This document shows, piece after piece, positions 21,947 to 33,148 of a stretch of 64,000 bases of DNA. Below the pieces are notes generated by a model. The model saw only the letters and a list, made by a program, of their open reading frames with translations, was not told the origin of the DNA and did not search any database. The stretch's first letter is position 1. Every line of letters begins with the position of its first letter. The stretch covers positions 186,001 through 250,000 of the forward strand of contig MU385880.1 of the NCBI GenBank assembly GCA_022497145.1, in the 5' to 3' direction. This DNA is from Rostrohypoxylon terebratum (lineage: Eukaryota; Ascomycota; Sordariomycetes; Xylariales; Hypoxylaceae). The translations under genes and the position numbers were made by a program.

Positions 21947-23908
21947 TCATTGCAAACCCGCCACATTCCAGATCTTAACGGCGGCATCTGCACCCGCACT
22001 AGCAACCTTCTTCCCGCCATCAACCCACGCAACGCCACAGACGCCATCCTTATGCGCATTCAGCGCCTTGACCCTGCTCCCGGGCTTCGCCAAGCTCCAC
22101 ACATACACATTAGTGTCTAGCGCGCCGCTGACGGCGTGTGTGCCCGTCTCGTTCCACGCGATGCTCGTCACGCGGCCCGTATGCGCCGACCACCGGTCCG
22201 TCGCGACTTCAAGACCACTCGTCTTATACGCGCAAATCTTACCGGACGTGTTACCCGCCGCAAGCAAGGATCCATCCTTTGAGAACGCCAGAGCCGATAT
22301 CTGTGCTATCGAGTTCTTGGCCTCGTGTGATTGTGTTAACTTATTTCCCGAGTCCGCCTTGTACAGCCGGACTGCGTTGTTGCTGAGACCCACAGCTACC
22401 GAGGATCCGTGAGCGGCGATTGCTGTCGGTTGGGAGTCGCTGATGTCGAGCTTGCCTGCAAGTTGATCTTTGACGTAAATCTCAACGCCGGCTATTGTTG
22501 CGACGTACACGCGCCCGTCTGCGGAAGCAATGCCTTTGGGCTGTGCTGACAGTTTTAGGGATTCCCCGGCAAACGTGTTTGCAGACTCGTCAACTATACG
22601 TAGAGTGTCGTCCCACCCAACGCTGTATGCTCGTCCAGTACTCGAGGCGAATTCGGTCACTTGGTTCGTGTGACTCTGACCATCTACGACGCTACCTGTC
22701 CCAGAGGCGACATCCCATTTGGTGACCCGGCCATCAAAGCTTCCAGTCCATAGAGTCTGTCCCTTGCCGTCTGAACCTGTTCCCAATGCCGTAATGCTCT
22801 TGTTGTGTCCCTGAACAACCTTGATGGGCTGAGGTGTTCCCTCCATAAGGTAGTTCAGGTCTCCGCCAAGACTGAGACTGATGATGAGACCGTCGCTACG
22901 ACCATGTGGCCATACCACGCCAACTTGCTGGTCCGGAATGCTGACGCGGCCATCGCCAAATTTCCATGTCTGCGTCACTTTTCCTGACTCCACATCCCAC
23001 AGTTTGACTGTTTGGTCGGCGCTGGCCGTGACGAATCTCTTCGAGTCTTTTGCCCAGCTGACGGAAAAAATACTGCCAGTGTGTTCACCGTCACCGATAG
23101 ACTTTGTTGGCTCGCCGGTCTTTCCATCGTATAGTTGGATTCGCTTGTCCGCGCCCACCGTAACAAGTGTTTCTCCGTCTGGCGAGAAGGCCGTGCTCAA
23201 GACAAATCCCTTATGAAGGCCAGTAGACTTCGAGTTGAATTTGAATGGAGCGCCGTGTAGGAAACACATTGCCATGTCGTCACCGACAGTTGCGGATCGA
23301 AGAGGCCTCAACGGCCTCACGGCGACCGAGTTGATAACCTTTGAGTGTCCAGATATCTCGCCCACGCTGTTTCCGCTATCGGCAGTGATGGCATGTCCAA
23401 ACCGCTCGCGTCCGTCACCAACTGCGATGATGCGTTGTGAATCGCCATCCCAAGCAATATCATTGATACGACCCGAAACAATGTGATATTCGCCTAAGCA
23501 GAGACGTGTTAATATGATGTCAGAAACATCAACATACTCGGAGGTCAATAGCTAGTACCTTTGGTGTTCTCAGCTTCTATCGAGTCCCATACACGGACTG
23601 AACCGGACACGTCACCGCTGGCGATGTAAAATCCACTTGGGGAGAACTTGGCTACAGTAGTTTGAGCTGTGTGACCAGTGTATTGTTTGCTTATAGAAGG
23701 ATCGTCGATAGATCGAACGAAGATCGATTTCCCAGACTAATTATACCTGTGTTAAGTCCAACATTCATTCATTTATATCTAATGGTGTATTAAGAAGACT
23801 TACAGCATAAGCTATCCTTTCCCCTTTAGCATCAGCTGACAAGTGAGTCGGTTGCCCCCTCGTTGTCACTGGAGTAGCGGCGAGTATCTTTTCGATCGTT
23901 ATCGACAT
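21947..23908 (-). CDS. aip1: WD40 actin-interacting protein 1 (Aip1/WDR1)
   Basis: Two-propeller WD40 protein that works with cofilin to disassemble actin filaments at cortical patches. Exons on minus are 23908-23804, 23736-23559 and 23493-21947, giving 609 residues (yeast Aip1 has 615). The start MSITIEKILAATPVTTRGQP and blocks such as GISGHSK-type repeats, KFVTASADQTVKLWD, VTSIAWNETGTHAVSGALD and the terminal VASAGADAAVKIWNVAGL match the family along its full length. Both introns fall near the N-terminus, and the second restores ENTKGEYHIVSGRIND. A second actin regulator, fimbrin, lies 24 kb away. Confidence 0.95.
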
Positions 23909-24927
23909 TCCGGATGACTTGGTCTCTTATAGGTTCTCATATAATAACGATTTGATTCAAAGATTGTTTGTCGAGAAATATGTTTTACAAGATAGAGAGA
24001 CAATTCTTTGAGTATGAGAGAAGCTTAGAAGCTTGTGAAAGTGAATTCGCAATGTTGATGGCTTGGCTATGGAGGGGCAGTTGATATCCCTGTCACTATT
24101 GCGGGGCAACTCAACCCTCTCAAACGCCGTTTGCCAGAGATCGCCTTAAGGGGGACATGGATGCCTGGGGCTTGCACTGACCGTGCCTGAGCTTCTTTAT
24201 CGATAAGGCACTAGTTACTCCCGATCCCGTCTTGACTCTTTTCAACCAAAGGGGTAGAGAAATTATCATGGCCGTCATCGTCGCATCCACACACTTCTAC
24301 CTACCTAGCCAAGATAAATGAGTGGTCTTGTTAGTTTATCATCAGGTGTTCGTCTTCCTACTTGTCCTCAGGCTACCAATTTGAAGGGAATTATTCATAA
24401 TTTCAAAATGTTTTCACCTGGAGAACCTAGGAGCCTAGGTCCTAGATCCTAGAGGGAAAGCGTGAAGACGATGGGCTATTTGTGGCTTCTACTAGAGAGA
24501 TTATCCACGTATGATACGGCATTTCCAGCCATATCCGGGTGGTTGGTTGATCACCTCTAGTTGCACCAATTTATCCTTATCGCTCGGAGTTCCGAGAGTG
24601 CCACAAAAATTTCCGTACCGATGTAAATCATCAGGTAGCTGGCAATCACGAACATCAAAGAGGTTAAAGAAACCCTCAGTTTAGGGTCATATAACTAGGT
24701 AACTGCCTAGTCTACCTAGTGTTTCCTCGTGCGGCACTAACTATCTTTGTTGTGACTTATATCGTGCGTCACTATTGACTTGTCTTAGCTAATAGCCACG
24801 ATGTGAGATACAACTCTCCAGACCCTCAGTATCAGAAAACACTCAATAAATATAGACGCAAACATGGATACCCGCGGAAGAACCAGGTTTCCAGTATCAT
24901 GGATGCCGTACAACATTCTGCGAATGT
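23909..24927. other. Intergenic: aip1 promoter and 3' region of the zinc-knuckle gene
   Basis: About 1 kb without a supported gene. CCTAGGAGCCTAGGTCC at about 24425-24441 and CTACCTAGTG near 24712 belong to the dispersed motif family. Confidence 0.5.
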
Positions 24928-26779
24928 TTACCACTGGGTAGTGGCGTTGTTTCCTTCGTCCGAGTTACCGGTCGAACCCCAGGCAGCGCCGCCATCTCCG
25001 GCCGTAAGCTGCCAGGATTCCAAGGCATCATCATCGGTTGTGTCGGCAGTGGGCTTGTCAAATACTTCGTCATCGATAGGCGCCACTTCAGCCTTGCATC
25101 GGACTTTAGTGTGTCCCATCTGTCCACACTGGCTGCATTTCACTCGGCTGTCTTTTTAGATGTTAGCCTTCCGATTTCAAAATACGAACAACAGAATCGA
25201 TAATACTTACAGTCACGAGGTTTGGGGCACTCCTTTGACACATGCCCGTACTCATCGCAGTTGCGGCATTGCATCTTCTTTGGGTTCGGGCAGTCTCTAG
25301 AATTGTGGCCTTCCTCACCACAGTTGAAACAAGCGCGGCTACGATTGCCTCCCTCGGGACAATCCTTGGCAAAGTGACCAGCTAGAAGATGTCAGTCATA
25401 CTCTCATTGATTTCATTTACTAGTGTCATTTACTCACTTCCACCACACTTGCGACACTCTAGATCATCAGGAGCGCGACGAGGTTCTTCGCCTACAGAAT
25501 TGTTAGCAAGGAGTTAGGACGTCCTAATATTAATAAGGCTTACAATCTTTGGCCATGTGGCCATCCTGGCTAAATTCATGTATGTGGTCAGCGATGACAA
25601 GTATCTAAATGGGACGACAAGCGACGTACCCGCAGTTCTTGCAAGCACCGAACTTAGGCTTGCGAGGCTCCGGACCTTTTAATTGTTAGTATCAAACACA
25701 GTAGAGGTTAGTAGGCTTGACTTACAGTCGCGGATACGGTGGCCAGGCTGGTCGCAGTTGAAGCACATGATGACGACAGTTTTCTCCTTCTCAACCTTCT
25801 CTTGCTGGCAATGCTTCGACGTGTGACCGAGCTCGCCACAGTTGCGGCACTGGGGGATATCGGTATGGACGACCTCGCCAGCATCTCGAAGGCGTTCCAT
25901 GTTCTCCTCTGCTGACTTGGGGAAGATCTCCTTCTCGCGGCCACGGAGCGGCTTGTCACTCCAGCGATACTGAACGCGATACTTCTTATCGAGATTACCT
26001 TGAAGGTCCATGAGAGTGCGGCCCGACATCATTTCGGTATTCTCCAGAGCGACCAAGTAGAACTTCAAGCCCTGACCGCGAAAGGACTCCTCAAGATCAG
26101 CGTAGCCGGTAGCCGGCTGATTTTTCACATACTCCTGGATACCTTCCTTGACCTGATCCATGTCCTTCTTCTCAATTCCTTCCATGATCTTCCCCCAAGC
26201 CGTCTCGGCATCGACCTCGCGGAAGCTGGAGCGGTCAATGCTGCGGGCATTCGGGCAGCCAAAGGCGACGTGACCTATTAGAATTCATGCAATTAGCTTC
26301 AAGATCTAATTGAATCTAACTATGGAGAATATCTTGTTTTTTTCTTGGAAGACCCACCTTCCTGTTGGCAGTTCTTGCAAACCAAGGGACCTTTGTCGGG
26401 ACAGTCCTTGGCCATGTGTCCCTCTTTGTGGCAGAAACGGCATTCGCCAGTGAACTCCTGGGGAGGAGCATCAGGTTCGGGGCATTCACGGATCAGATGA
26501 CCCTCCTTGTTGCAGTGCTTGCACTTCATGACACGAGGCTTAGTGCACTCAGACTTCTGGTGACTATGGCATGATTAGTTAATATAAGAAATGATGGGTT
26601 ATTTGAACTTACCCTTCTTCACCACAGTTGAAGCAGGCTCGGCCGCCTCCGCCTCCGCCAGAGCCGCCAAAGAGGCCACCGGCATCAGCGTCGGCATCGG
26701 CATTGTGCGACACAAAATCGGCGCCATCATTCCAGTCATAAGAGACGGGATTAGCGAGAGTAGCGCCCCACTCAGACAT
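24928..26779 (-). CDS. CCHC zinc-knuckle nucleic-acid-binding protein with 11 knuckles (Gis2/Byr3/CNBP-related)
   Basis: Predicted single-stranded nucleic-acid-binding protein. Exons on minus are 26779-26613, 26563-26358, 26274-25726, 25675-25630, 25569-25544, 25491-25438, 25381-25211 and 25151-24928, giving 480 residues with all phases consistent. Eleven C-x2-C-x4-H-x4-C knuckles are visible: four in the N-terminal third (CFNCGEEGHQKSEC, CKHCNKEGHLIREC, CRFCHKEGHMAKDC, CKNCQQEGHVAFGC) and seven in the C-terminal half (from CRNCGELGHTSKHC to CSQCGQMGHTKVRC). A roughly 130-residue helical segment separates them. CNBP/Gis2 proteins have seven and are about 150-180 residues long, so this is an expanded fungal type. 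Six of the seven introns fall within a knuckle. A Gly-rich patch lies near residue 40. Family role in translation or telomeric/RNA binding is known only for smaller relatives. Confidence 0.9.
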
Positions 26780-28831
26780 AGTGGTTGCTACTAGAAAGTC
26801 TTATGTGTTTAGTCAATGCAGTAATAAATAGCGAAAACGCACAGGGGAACTGGCGTTTTGTGGCGAGGAAATGACGAACGACAAGATATAATCAGGGTTG
26901 AGTTGCGGCAATCTTGCCTGGCCAATAGTCACTGATGGATAGGCAAGACAGGGGAGGAAGAATTGAATCGTATGAATGGAGAAAGGAGCGAAAAGAAATG
27001 ATCAAGGTATGGATGTGTAGATTCTTACCTAAGGGATCTCAAGGGCTGAGCCGCTGATAACTCCTCAGGTACCTGTTCAGATGTGATGCGATGGAGTTGG
27101 TGTAGTTGAAATAAATAAAAAGTAGGTTGGGTATTTTTAGATGCATCAGAGAAGGAGAACTACACGGGCAGGTTGTTGTGTGTTTTGTGGGATGGTGGGA
27201 GTTGATAAGTTGACTCTATTCCACCTAGTACTGCATAGGTACCATGTAGGTAGACGACATGGATATAGAAACGAGAAAGAGATACCACATCCATATGTAC
27301 CCAGTATGTAAATAATGTGATGGGGCACATGTGGATGGGATTAGACAAGGAGAACCTGGAACATACCTTGAAGAGCAGTAGCAGAAGATCGAAGAGAAGC
27401 TTGCAATTAGCTTTTCCCACCAGGGCGTAATGGTCTCCAGCTTTCTATGATAAAAGATCGCAGAAAGGCTGAGAAGGAAAGGATAGCGTTGATGTGTGAA
27501 AAAGTGTGATGAAGGGAAAGAAAGTTGTTGGGCGAGGAAAAAAGAGGGAGAGGGTAAGTAGAAGGATGGATAAGTTTGGTAGAAACTTGGGACGGATCTT
27601 ATTAGGTGGTGTGAAAACGAGCAACCGTTAATGAGCTCCTACGAGACCGAGTCCTAGTGCCTGGGGAAGGGAAACCGCGTCCTTTAAGAGAATAGATATC
27701 TCGGGCTGTATGGTAGTCACCTGGAGAAGGTACGATGTAGATCTTAAGCGACGTTGCCGGTGTCACCTGCCTTGCCACCCGTCAAAACGGACATCGCGCC
27801 TGCCTGTATGTAAATATCTAACTAGGTACCAAGCAGGTGAATACCTACTAGGTATGGACATACACTCCTAAGGTTGCTGCCAGTACTGAGGAACTATTCC
27901 CATCCATGCATCCATGCGTACCTACCTAGTGCATAGTCACTACTAGGTACTAGGTATGATGGGCTATTATAATCACGAATATGTTTAGAGAATTACTAGC
28001 AAATATGTATCTGTCAATAACTACTAGGTAGCAACAAGGAATACTAGATACATGGATCTAGACGTTGTTTCGAATCAAGTTCTGAATTTATATTCTACCT
28101 AGTAGGCATTGTGTTCTAGTAGCATGGTATGTCATCATGGCCTTTACTGGCACGTCGAATTTGATACACTTATGAACCTAGTTTGAACGCTACACAACAA
28201 CGAGTCGTGAAGATTGGTAATGATTAATGTTATCTCTATTCAAGTCATCATGCATAGATAGCATGATCAATCACCACTCGATGAGTACCCGACCTTTCGA
28301 TGTTTATTAGAGTATATTTTTGGAAGAATCAACTCGAATATTTTCCTTCTCAACCAATATAGTAATGACTACAAAAAACCCTTAGAGGCATGGATATATC
28401 CATATAGCTTGAGGCCTTGAAACCTCCCCATTGGTATATTGCCTTCGAGGGATCCATGAATGCCCTTCAAACTACCTAGTAGGTATGCGAGAGCCTTGAA
28501 GTATTTGAGGACCCGATATGGTATAACATCGAAGTATAGCCGCAGGTAACCTTGGAGAAGGAGCCTTGGGTGGGGATTGGAGATTGGGGATTGGAGAAGA
28601 CGCTGGTAGCAGACAAGAAGAACAACCAATCGACTTCCGGTAGCGCAATGTCCGCAATGTCTCCTTCCCTGCTTGCTTAGCAAGGAACAATGGCGAATGA
28701 AATCAAACATACGATCTCCTCACTTCCATCACCCGAAGTGGATTTCTTGAAACTGTACGGTACCTAGTTCACGATTACCCTCACAGCAAATACCGCCGGC
28801 ACCAAAAAATCGCTCGCGTTTAACCGCCGAG
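26780..28831. promoter_or_regulatory. 2 kb divergent region between the zinc-knuckle and aldo-keto reductase genes
   Basis: Head-to-head spacer. The minus-strand sequence AAGGTATGTTCC at about 27359-27370 is a good donor and suggests a leader intron in the zinc-knuckle gene. The block 27815-28110 is very rich in CTAGGTA/TACCTAG motifs. The minus-strand frame 28369-28710 has no domain. Confidence 0.45.
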
Positions 28832-30071
28832 ATGTCAGCTCCTCCTAACCTCCCGAAAATGACCTATCGCCTCCTAGGCCGATCTGGTCTCTATGTCTCA
28901 GCCATATCTTTGGGCGGATGGCTCACTTACGGTGGGCACGTCGATAGTGGTGAGTGGTTCGGAGCCGTAAAATGCGAATGAATTATTAAAGCGAAGCGAC
29001 AGAAAATACATTCGCATGCATGAAAGCTGCCTATGATAGCGGTGTGAATTTCTTCGACTGTGCCGAGGAATATACAGGTAAGAAAGCCTATGCACAGGAC
29101 CCTAAAGATATGGTGAAGGCCATGGATTGATGTAGAGGAAGTTTAGCGGGCAAGTCGGAAGAAGCTATGGGTAAGGCGATTAAGAAATTCGGTTGGAAGC
29201 GGAACGACCTCGTGATCTCAACAAAGGTATTTCAATAGCTTGATGGATATTGATTTGATCTTCCGGGGTTGGATGTTGGATGCTGATATCGGTGTTTCTC
29301 AAGATCTATTGGGGTGCTGCCTTTGGCGACAACCCTGTGAACAACAAGGGCCTTAGCAGAAAGCACATTATCGAAGGTCTGAATGCTTCTCTATCTCGCC
29401 TAGGACTCGATTACGTGGACCTGGTCTATGCCCACCGTCCCGATAGATTGACACCTATGGAGGAAACGGTTCGCGCCTTCAATCACTTGATCAACACTGG
29501 AAAGGCGTTGTATTGGGGCACATCAGAGTGGAACGCGGACGAAATTGCTGCGGCGTGGCGTCACGCAGATAGATTAGGTCTGATCGGTCCAGTCATGGAG
29601 CAGCCGCTTTATAATATGCTAGATCGCGAGAAAGTCGAGAGAGAGTATGCCCATTTGTACCGAGAGGTCGGACTAGGGCTGACGGTCTTCTCGCCTATGA
29701 AGGCGGGCATCCTCACTGGAAAGTATCGGAACGGAGTTCCCCCTAACTCGCGATTTGCTCAAGAATCAGTCGAATTTGTCGCTGGTTTCTGGAGGCGAAC
29801 GGGCAAAGAGAAATGGGACGGTATCATCGAGCAAGTGAACAAATTGGAGCCAATCGCAAATCAACTAGGCATCAAACAGAGCCAGCTGGCCTTGGCTTGG
29901 GTGCTGAAGAACCCTCGAGTGAGCTCAGCTATAACGGGAGCCAGTAGCGCTGAGCAGGTCTACGAAAATGTACAAGCTCTCGATGCTGTAGACAAGCTGA
30001 CACCAGAAATCCTAGCCAGGATTGATGAAATACTCGGGAACAAGCCGCCGGCGATTGTTGAAAGGTTTTAG
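28832..30071 (+). CDS. Aldo-keto reductase, voltage-gated K+ channel beta-subunit-like
   Basis: NADPH-dependent oxidoreductase of the AKR superfamily, close to the Kv-beta/YghZ group. Exons are 28832-28949, 29003-29077, 29147-29226 and 29304-30071, giving 346 residues. The catalytic tetrad is visible in order: Asp and Tyr in FFDCAEEYTAG, Lys in VISTK, His in LVYAHRPD. Cofactor-binding elements YWGTSEWNADEI and the C-terminal LAWVLKNPRVSSAITGAS are present. Introns are short (53, 69 and 77 nt) and phase-consistent. The physiological substrate cannot be read from sequence. Fungi have no Shaker-type channel complexes of the animal type, so the K+ channel label is only a homology label. Confidence 0.93.
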
Positions 30072-30550
30072 AATAACGATCTGCGCATTGTGTTTCGTCG
30101 ATGTATAGGGACGTGCTTAGAGAGTCTACAAATGATAATGTGAGCGGTCCTCGATGAACACTTGAAAATTTTGGTCAGTCACGATTCTTCAATAATAAGG
30201 GCCGAACTTGTACGAATGAAAAGTATGTGAAAATGTTAGTATTCATTTGAGGATAGAGAATATCCTTAATATACTTAATACATCCATCTAATATACCTGA
30301 CGTTAATACGAGGTAAATGCCGTGCGATACTGACGTCTTCCGACATACGAAGTCCAACACGCTACGTATGCAACCTCATAACCGTTATGTTGGATCGCCG
30401 TCCAACATATTCCCTATGCTCTTGGGCTTCGTGATCCCATCAAAATTTCAAAATTACCTGATCAATATGCTGTTCCCCAACTCCTTTGCCGTATGCAGAT
30501 ACATTATCCCGTTTAACCCTAGTTTACTCCATATATATTACTCATATTAC
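30072..30550. other. Convergent spacer
   Basis: 479 bp between two 3' ends; AT-rich, no supported gene. Confidence 0.5.
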
Positions 30551-31078
30551 TTAAGTCGAGCTTAAGACTGCTCTCGGGGGCGGTTCCGGTAAATTGGAAG
30601 CTGAGATTGGCGCTGTGGATTGGGATTCGGACTGGTTTGCCCCTCGCTGCAAGTCTTCGTAAGCCGGTGGTCTGCTTGTACTGGGACCCTCCGCAGTTGT
30701 GATACCCGGCGGATGTCGTATGGGTCTCAATTCCACACCCTCCGTATCTTCGGGTTGTTTTTGCGGTGCGGTATATGCTGGTGGCGCTTCGCCTAACTCG
30801 TTCAATCCTTCTTCCCTACTACCAAACCCAAAGCCTAGTCGCCTCTGTCCTCTTTCCCGTCGTTCGTTTGGTGGTCTTTGTCTTGGTCGTCGGCCCATTG
30901 CTTCTATATCTTGTTCTAAAGCGTTGGTACCGTAAAGCATGCGCATCTTCCTACGTCGGCGGTAGCGATAACACATGAGCAGCGTTCCGCCGCCGACGAA
31001 TATGATGAGCGGAACCAAGACCCACGAGAAGGGATATGTCGAGAAGATGTTGCCGGAGTCGCCATCGTCTGTATCCAT
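30551..31078 (-). CDS. Single-pass membrane protein with two PPxY motifs
   Basis: An intact 175-residue frame starting at a proper ATG (31078). The N-terminus is short and acidic (MDTDDGDSGN). One hydrophobic segment at about residues 17-37 is followed at once by a basic cluster (RYRRRRK), predicting a cytosolic C-terminal tail. That tail is Pro- and Arg-rich and carries APPAY (99-102) and RPPAY (137-140), two canonical PPxY ligands for WW domains of Nedd4/Rsp5 ubiquitin ligases. Single-pass fungal proteins with PY motifs (for example Rcr1 and Ssh4) act as Rsp5 adaptors, so a trafficking or ubiquitylation adaptor role is a reasonable inference. I do not recognise a specific orthologue. Intronless, convergent with the aldo-keto reductase gene. 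Confidence 0.8.
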   Translation of the reverse strand: MDTDDGDSGNIFSTYPFSWVLVPLIIFVGGGTLLMCYRYRRRRKMRMLYGTNALEQDIEAMGRRPRQRPPNERRERGQRRLGFGFGSREEGLNELGEAPPAYTAPQKQPEDTEGVELRPIRHPPGITTAEGPSTSRPPAYEDLQRGANQSESQSTAPISASNLPEPPPRAVLSST

Positions 31079-32658
31079 CTTTATTATTGGTTGCCGCTTG
31101 TCGCGTGCTTCGGATCGGATCGGATAGGTTGTCGATTAACTTGGGAGATCGAAATGACGGCTTATATGTTGGATTGGAAATAGTAGTAAGTATAGAAGAT
31201 TTATCATCGATAGAGGAGATAAAGTGTGTCGAATGCGGCATAGAGAGCGGAGTTTCTATGTAGTACGAGGAGTCGAAGGAATGATAATGGAGGGTGGTGA
31301 TTTCATCTAAAGCCTAGTACGCTGCGTACGTTGCGTTGTATCGTGTGCTGTCGGCTTTGCAACGCTGCGCTCGCGAAAGGATCACATGGGAAGAGATCTA
31401 CAGCAGGATTTCCGGAGCGATTGACGGCAGCTCGACGGTTGTACGGTGCAGACTGTGTAGTTTGGTTTGACGGTTTGACGGTTTGTGTGGGTTCCGAGAA
31501 GTTCGAGATTGGTGGATTTAGATGGGTTTAGAACGGTACAGTGTATTCGATGTATCTGATCGACAGAACAAAGAGACGGGATGATGTGAATGACATTGAA
31601 CGAACTATTCTCGACCTCTTGGCTTCTATACTGTAGCATGCATCTTGGTAAGACAAGACGTGTAGAGTCGTAACAATGAGCCAATCGACTTGTCTCACGC
31701 TGGAGAAGATTGAATATATTATCTGGATTCTGGATTCTGGCTGCTGAGATGGGCAAGATGGGCGAGACGGAACCCGGTAAAGTTTGGAACACTAAGTTGA
31801 CCCTAAGTTGACCCTAAGTTGACCAAACTTTATCTTGCGACACCCCTAACCTACTACAGATGCAGGTAGCAACTGCTACATAGTAAGTGTGTTGGTGTAC
31901 GTAACCGCCCAGGGAAGAGCGGCGCTAAGCAGCCATCGCCCCGCAGTCCTGGTATCATACGAATAAGAAAATGTCCGAGTTGCTCGAGCAGCTCGAGGTT
32001 GTTTTGTTCTATTCATATTGGTCCTTGTTCACCTTGCTAGCTGCCTTGTCTACCGCCTTGCGTTAGACGTAGGTAGTTATATATGTATTTTCTCTTCAGG
32101 TTGTGACGGGGTTCTAAATTTGCCTCATGGGATTCCAGAAACTTCCGCTTTTTTGAGGAGACAGACTCAGAGAATTAGGTATATACCTATATACTCTTTG
32201 CTGTATTTGCATAAATACTAAATACACGATATGGATAATTTTATACTCTCAAACAGGACTGGGAAAATTAATATTAATATGTAGTGCCTAAGAAAGAGAC
32301 TTTCAAGCTCATAATGTTAAGGTAAAAATGTCGAAACACAAAGGAAGGTACGATGTATGCATGTATTGTACCTAAAGATCCACTAGCCCTCCCACTAAAC
32401 TCCATTTGACAAATTTAGAGATCTTATGTGGACCCAGAACCAAGCTGCAGGTGCATCCCGTCTAGATCGATACGCGTAAAATGAACGAACCAAGCCTAGA
32501 GCCTTCTGAAGTAATCAAACGCTTTAATATCACTCAACCTCATACAATAACGACGATACATCTTCTACACTGGAACAATAGACATATTCACACTTTGGCG
32601 CCTTCGAAATTTAGTAAGGAATCATTGGTTTGCCACCGTTTCCATACCGCCAAACGAG
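31079..32658. other. Intergenic region, 1.6 kb
   Basis: Promoter of the PPxY protein on the left and of tfb5 on the right. No supported gene. A short inverted repeat enclosing direct repeats is listed separately. Confidence 0.5.
31778..31832. repeat. 10-bp perfect inverted repeat enclosing a triplicated 11-mer
   Basis: TAAAGTTTGG (31778-31787) and CCAAACTTTA (31823-31832) are perfect reverse complements. The intervening 35 bases contain three copies of a CTAAGTTGAC core at 11-bp spacing. It could form a small hairpin or be a protein-binding array. It has no coding capacity. Confidence 0.85.
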
Positions 32659-33027
32659 ATGGTTCGGGCAATCAAAGGTTAGCTCAATTCCCGAGTACCT
32701 TAGCTTGCTTACTACCTACATACATACATACCAACCTATACCTCGGACACTAATTTACATCCCAAGGAACCTTGGTCGAGTGCGACCCCTCGATCAAGTC
32801 GATCATTATCAGCATTGACAAACAAAACAACGATTACATAATTGAGGACCTTGATGAAACTCATCTGGTGATCAAAGATAATATGGTCAACCAGTTGAAG
32901 ACGGAACTTGATCGGGTATGAGAAAGAGCTTTTGATCACGTTTGTAACTGCTAACATATGACAGCGTCTGAAGGAAAATGTTCCCGCTATCGACGACGAC
33001 TCGGATTCCGACCAAGATGCCAAATGA
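32659..33027 (+). CDS. tfb5: TFIIH subunit Tfb5 (TTD-A/GTF2H5)
   Basis: Smallest core subunit of TFIIH, stabilising Tfb2/Ssl2 for transcription initiation and nucleotide excision repair. Exons are 32659-32677, 32767-32915 and 32965-33027, giving 76 residues (yeast 72). It begins MVRAIKG and continues with the family pattern TLVECDPSIKSIIISIDK and IIEDLDETHLVIK. The C-terminal helix (RLKENVPAI) is followed by an acidic tail DDDSDSDQDAK. The 19-nt first exon and the phase-1 then phase-0 introns are consistent throughout. A gene-finder could miss it because the longest uninterrupted frame is about 50 codons. Convergent with the isomerase gene, with only about 120 bp between stops. Confidence 0.95.
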
Positions 33028-33148
33028 AGGACAAGTCCTTGACGCCAGACTCCTTTTAATACTGGATTGTTGCATTTGAGTTGTGGCGGTGCATTCGATA
33101 CGGCGTTTAGGGATTAGTACGGGATGGTTAATAGTCTTTCCGACAAAA

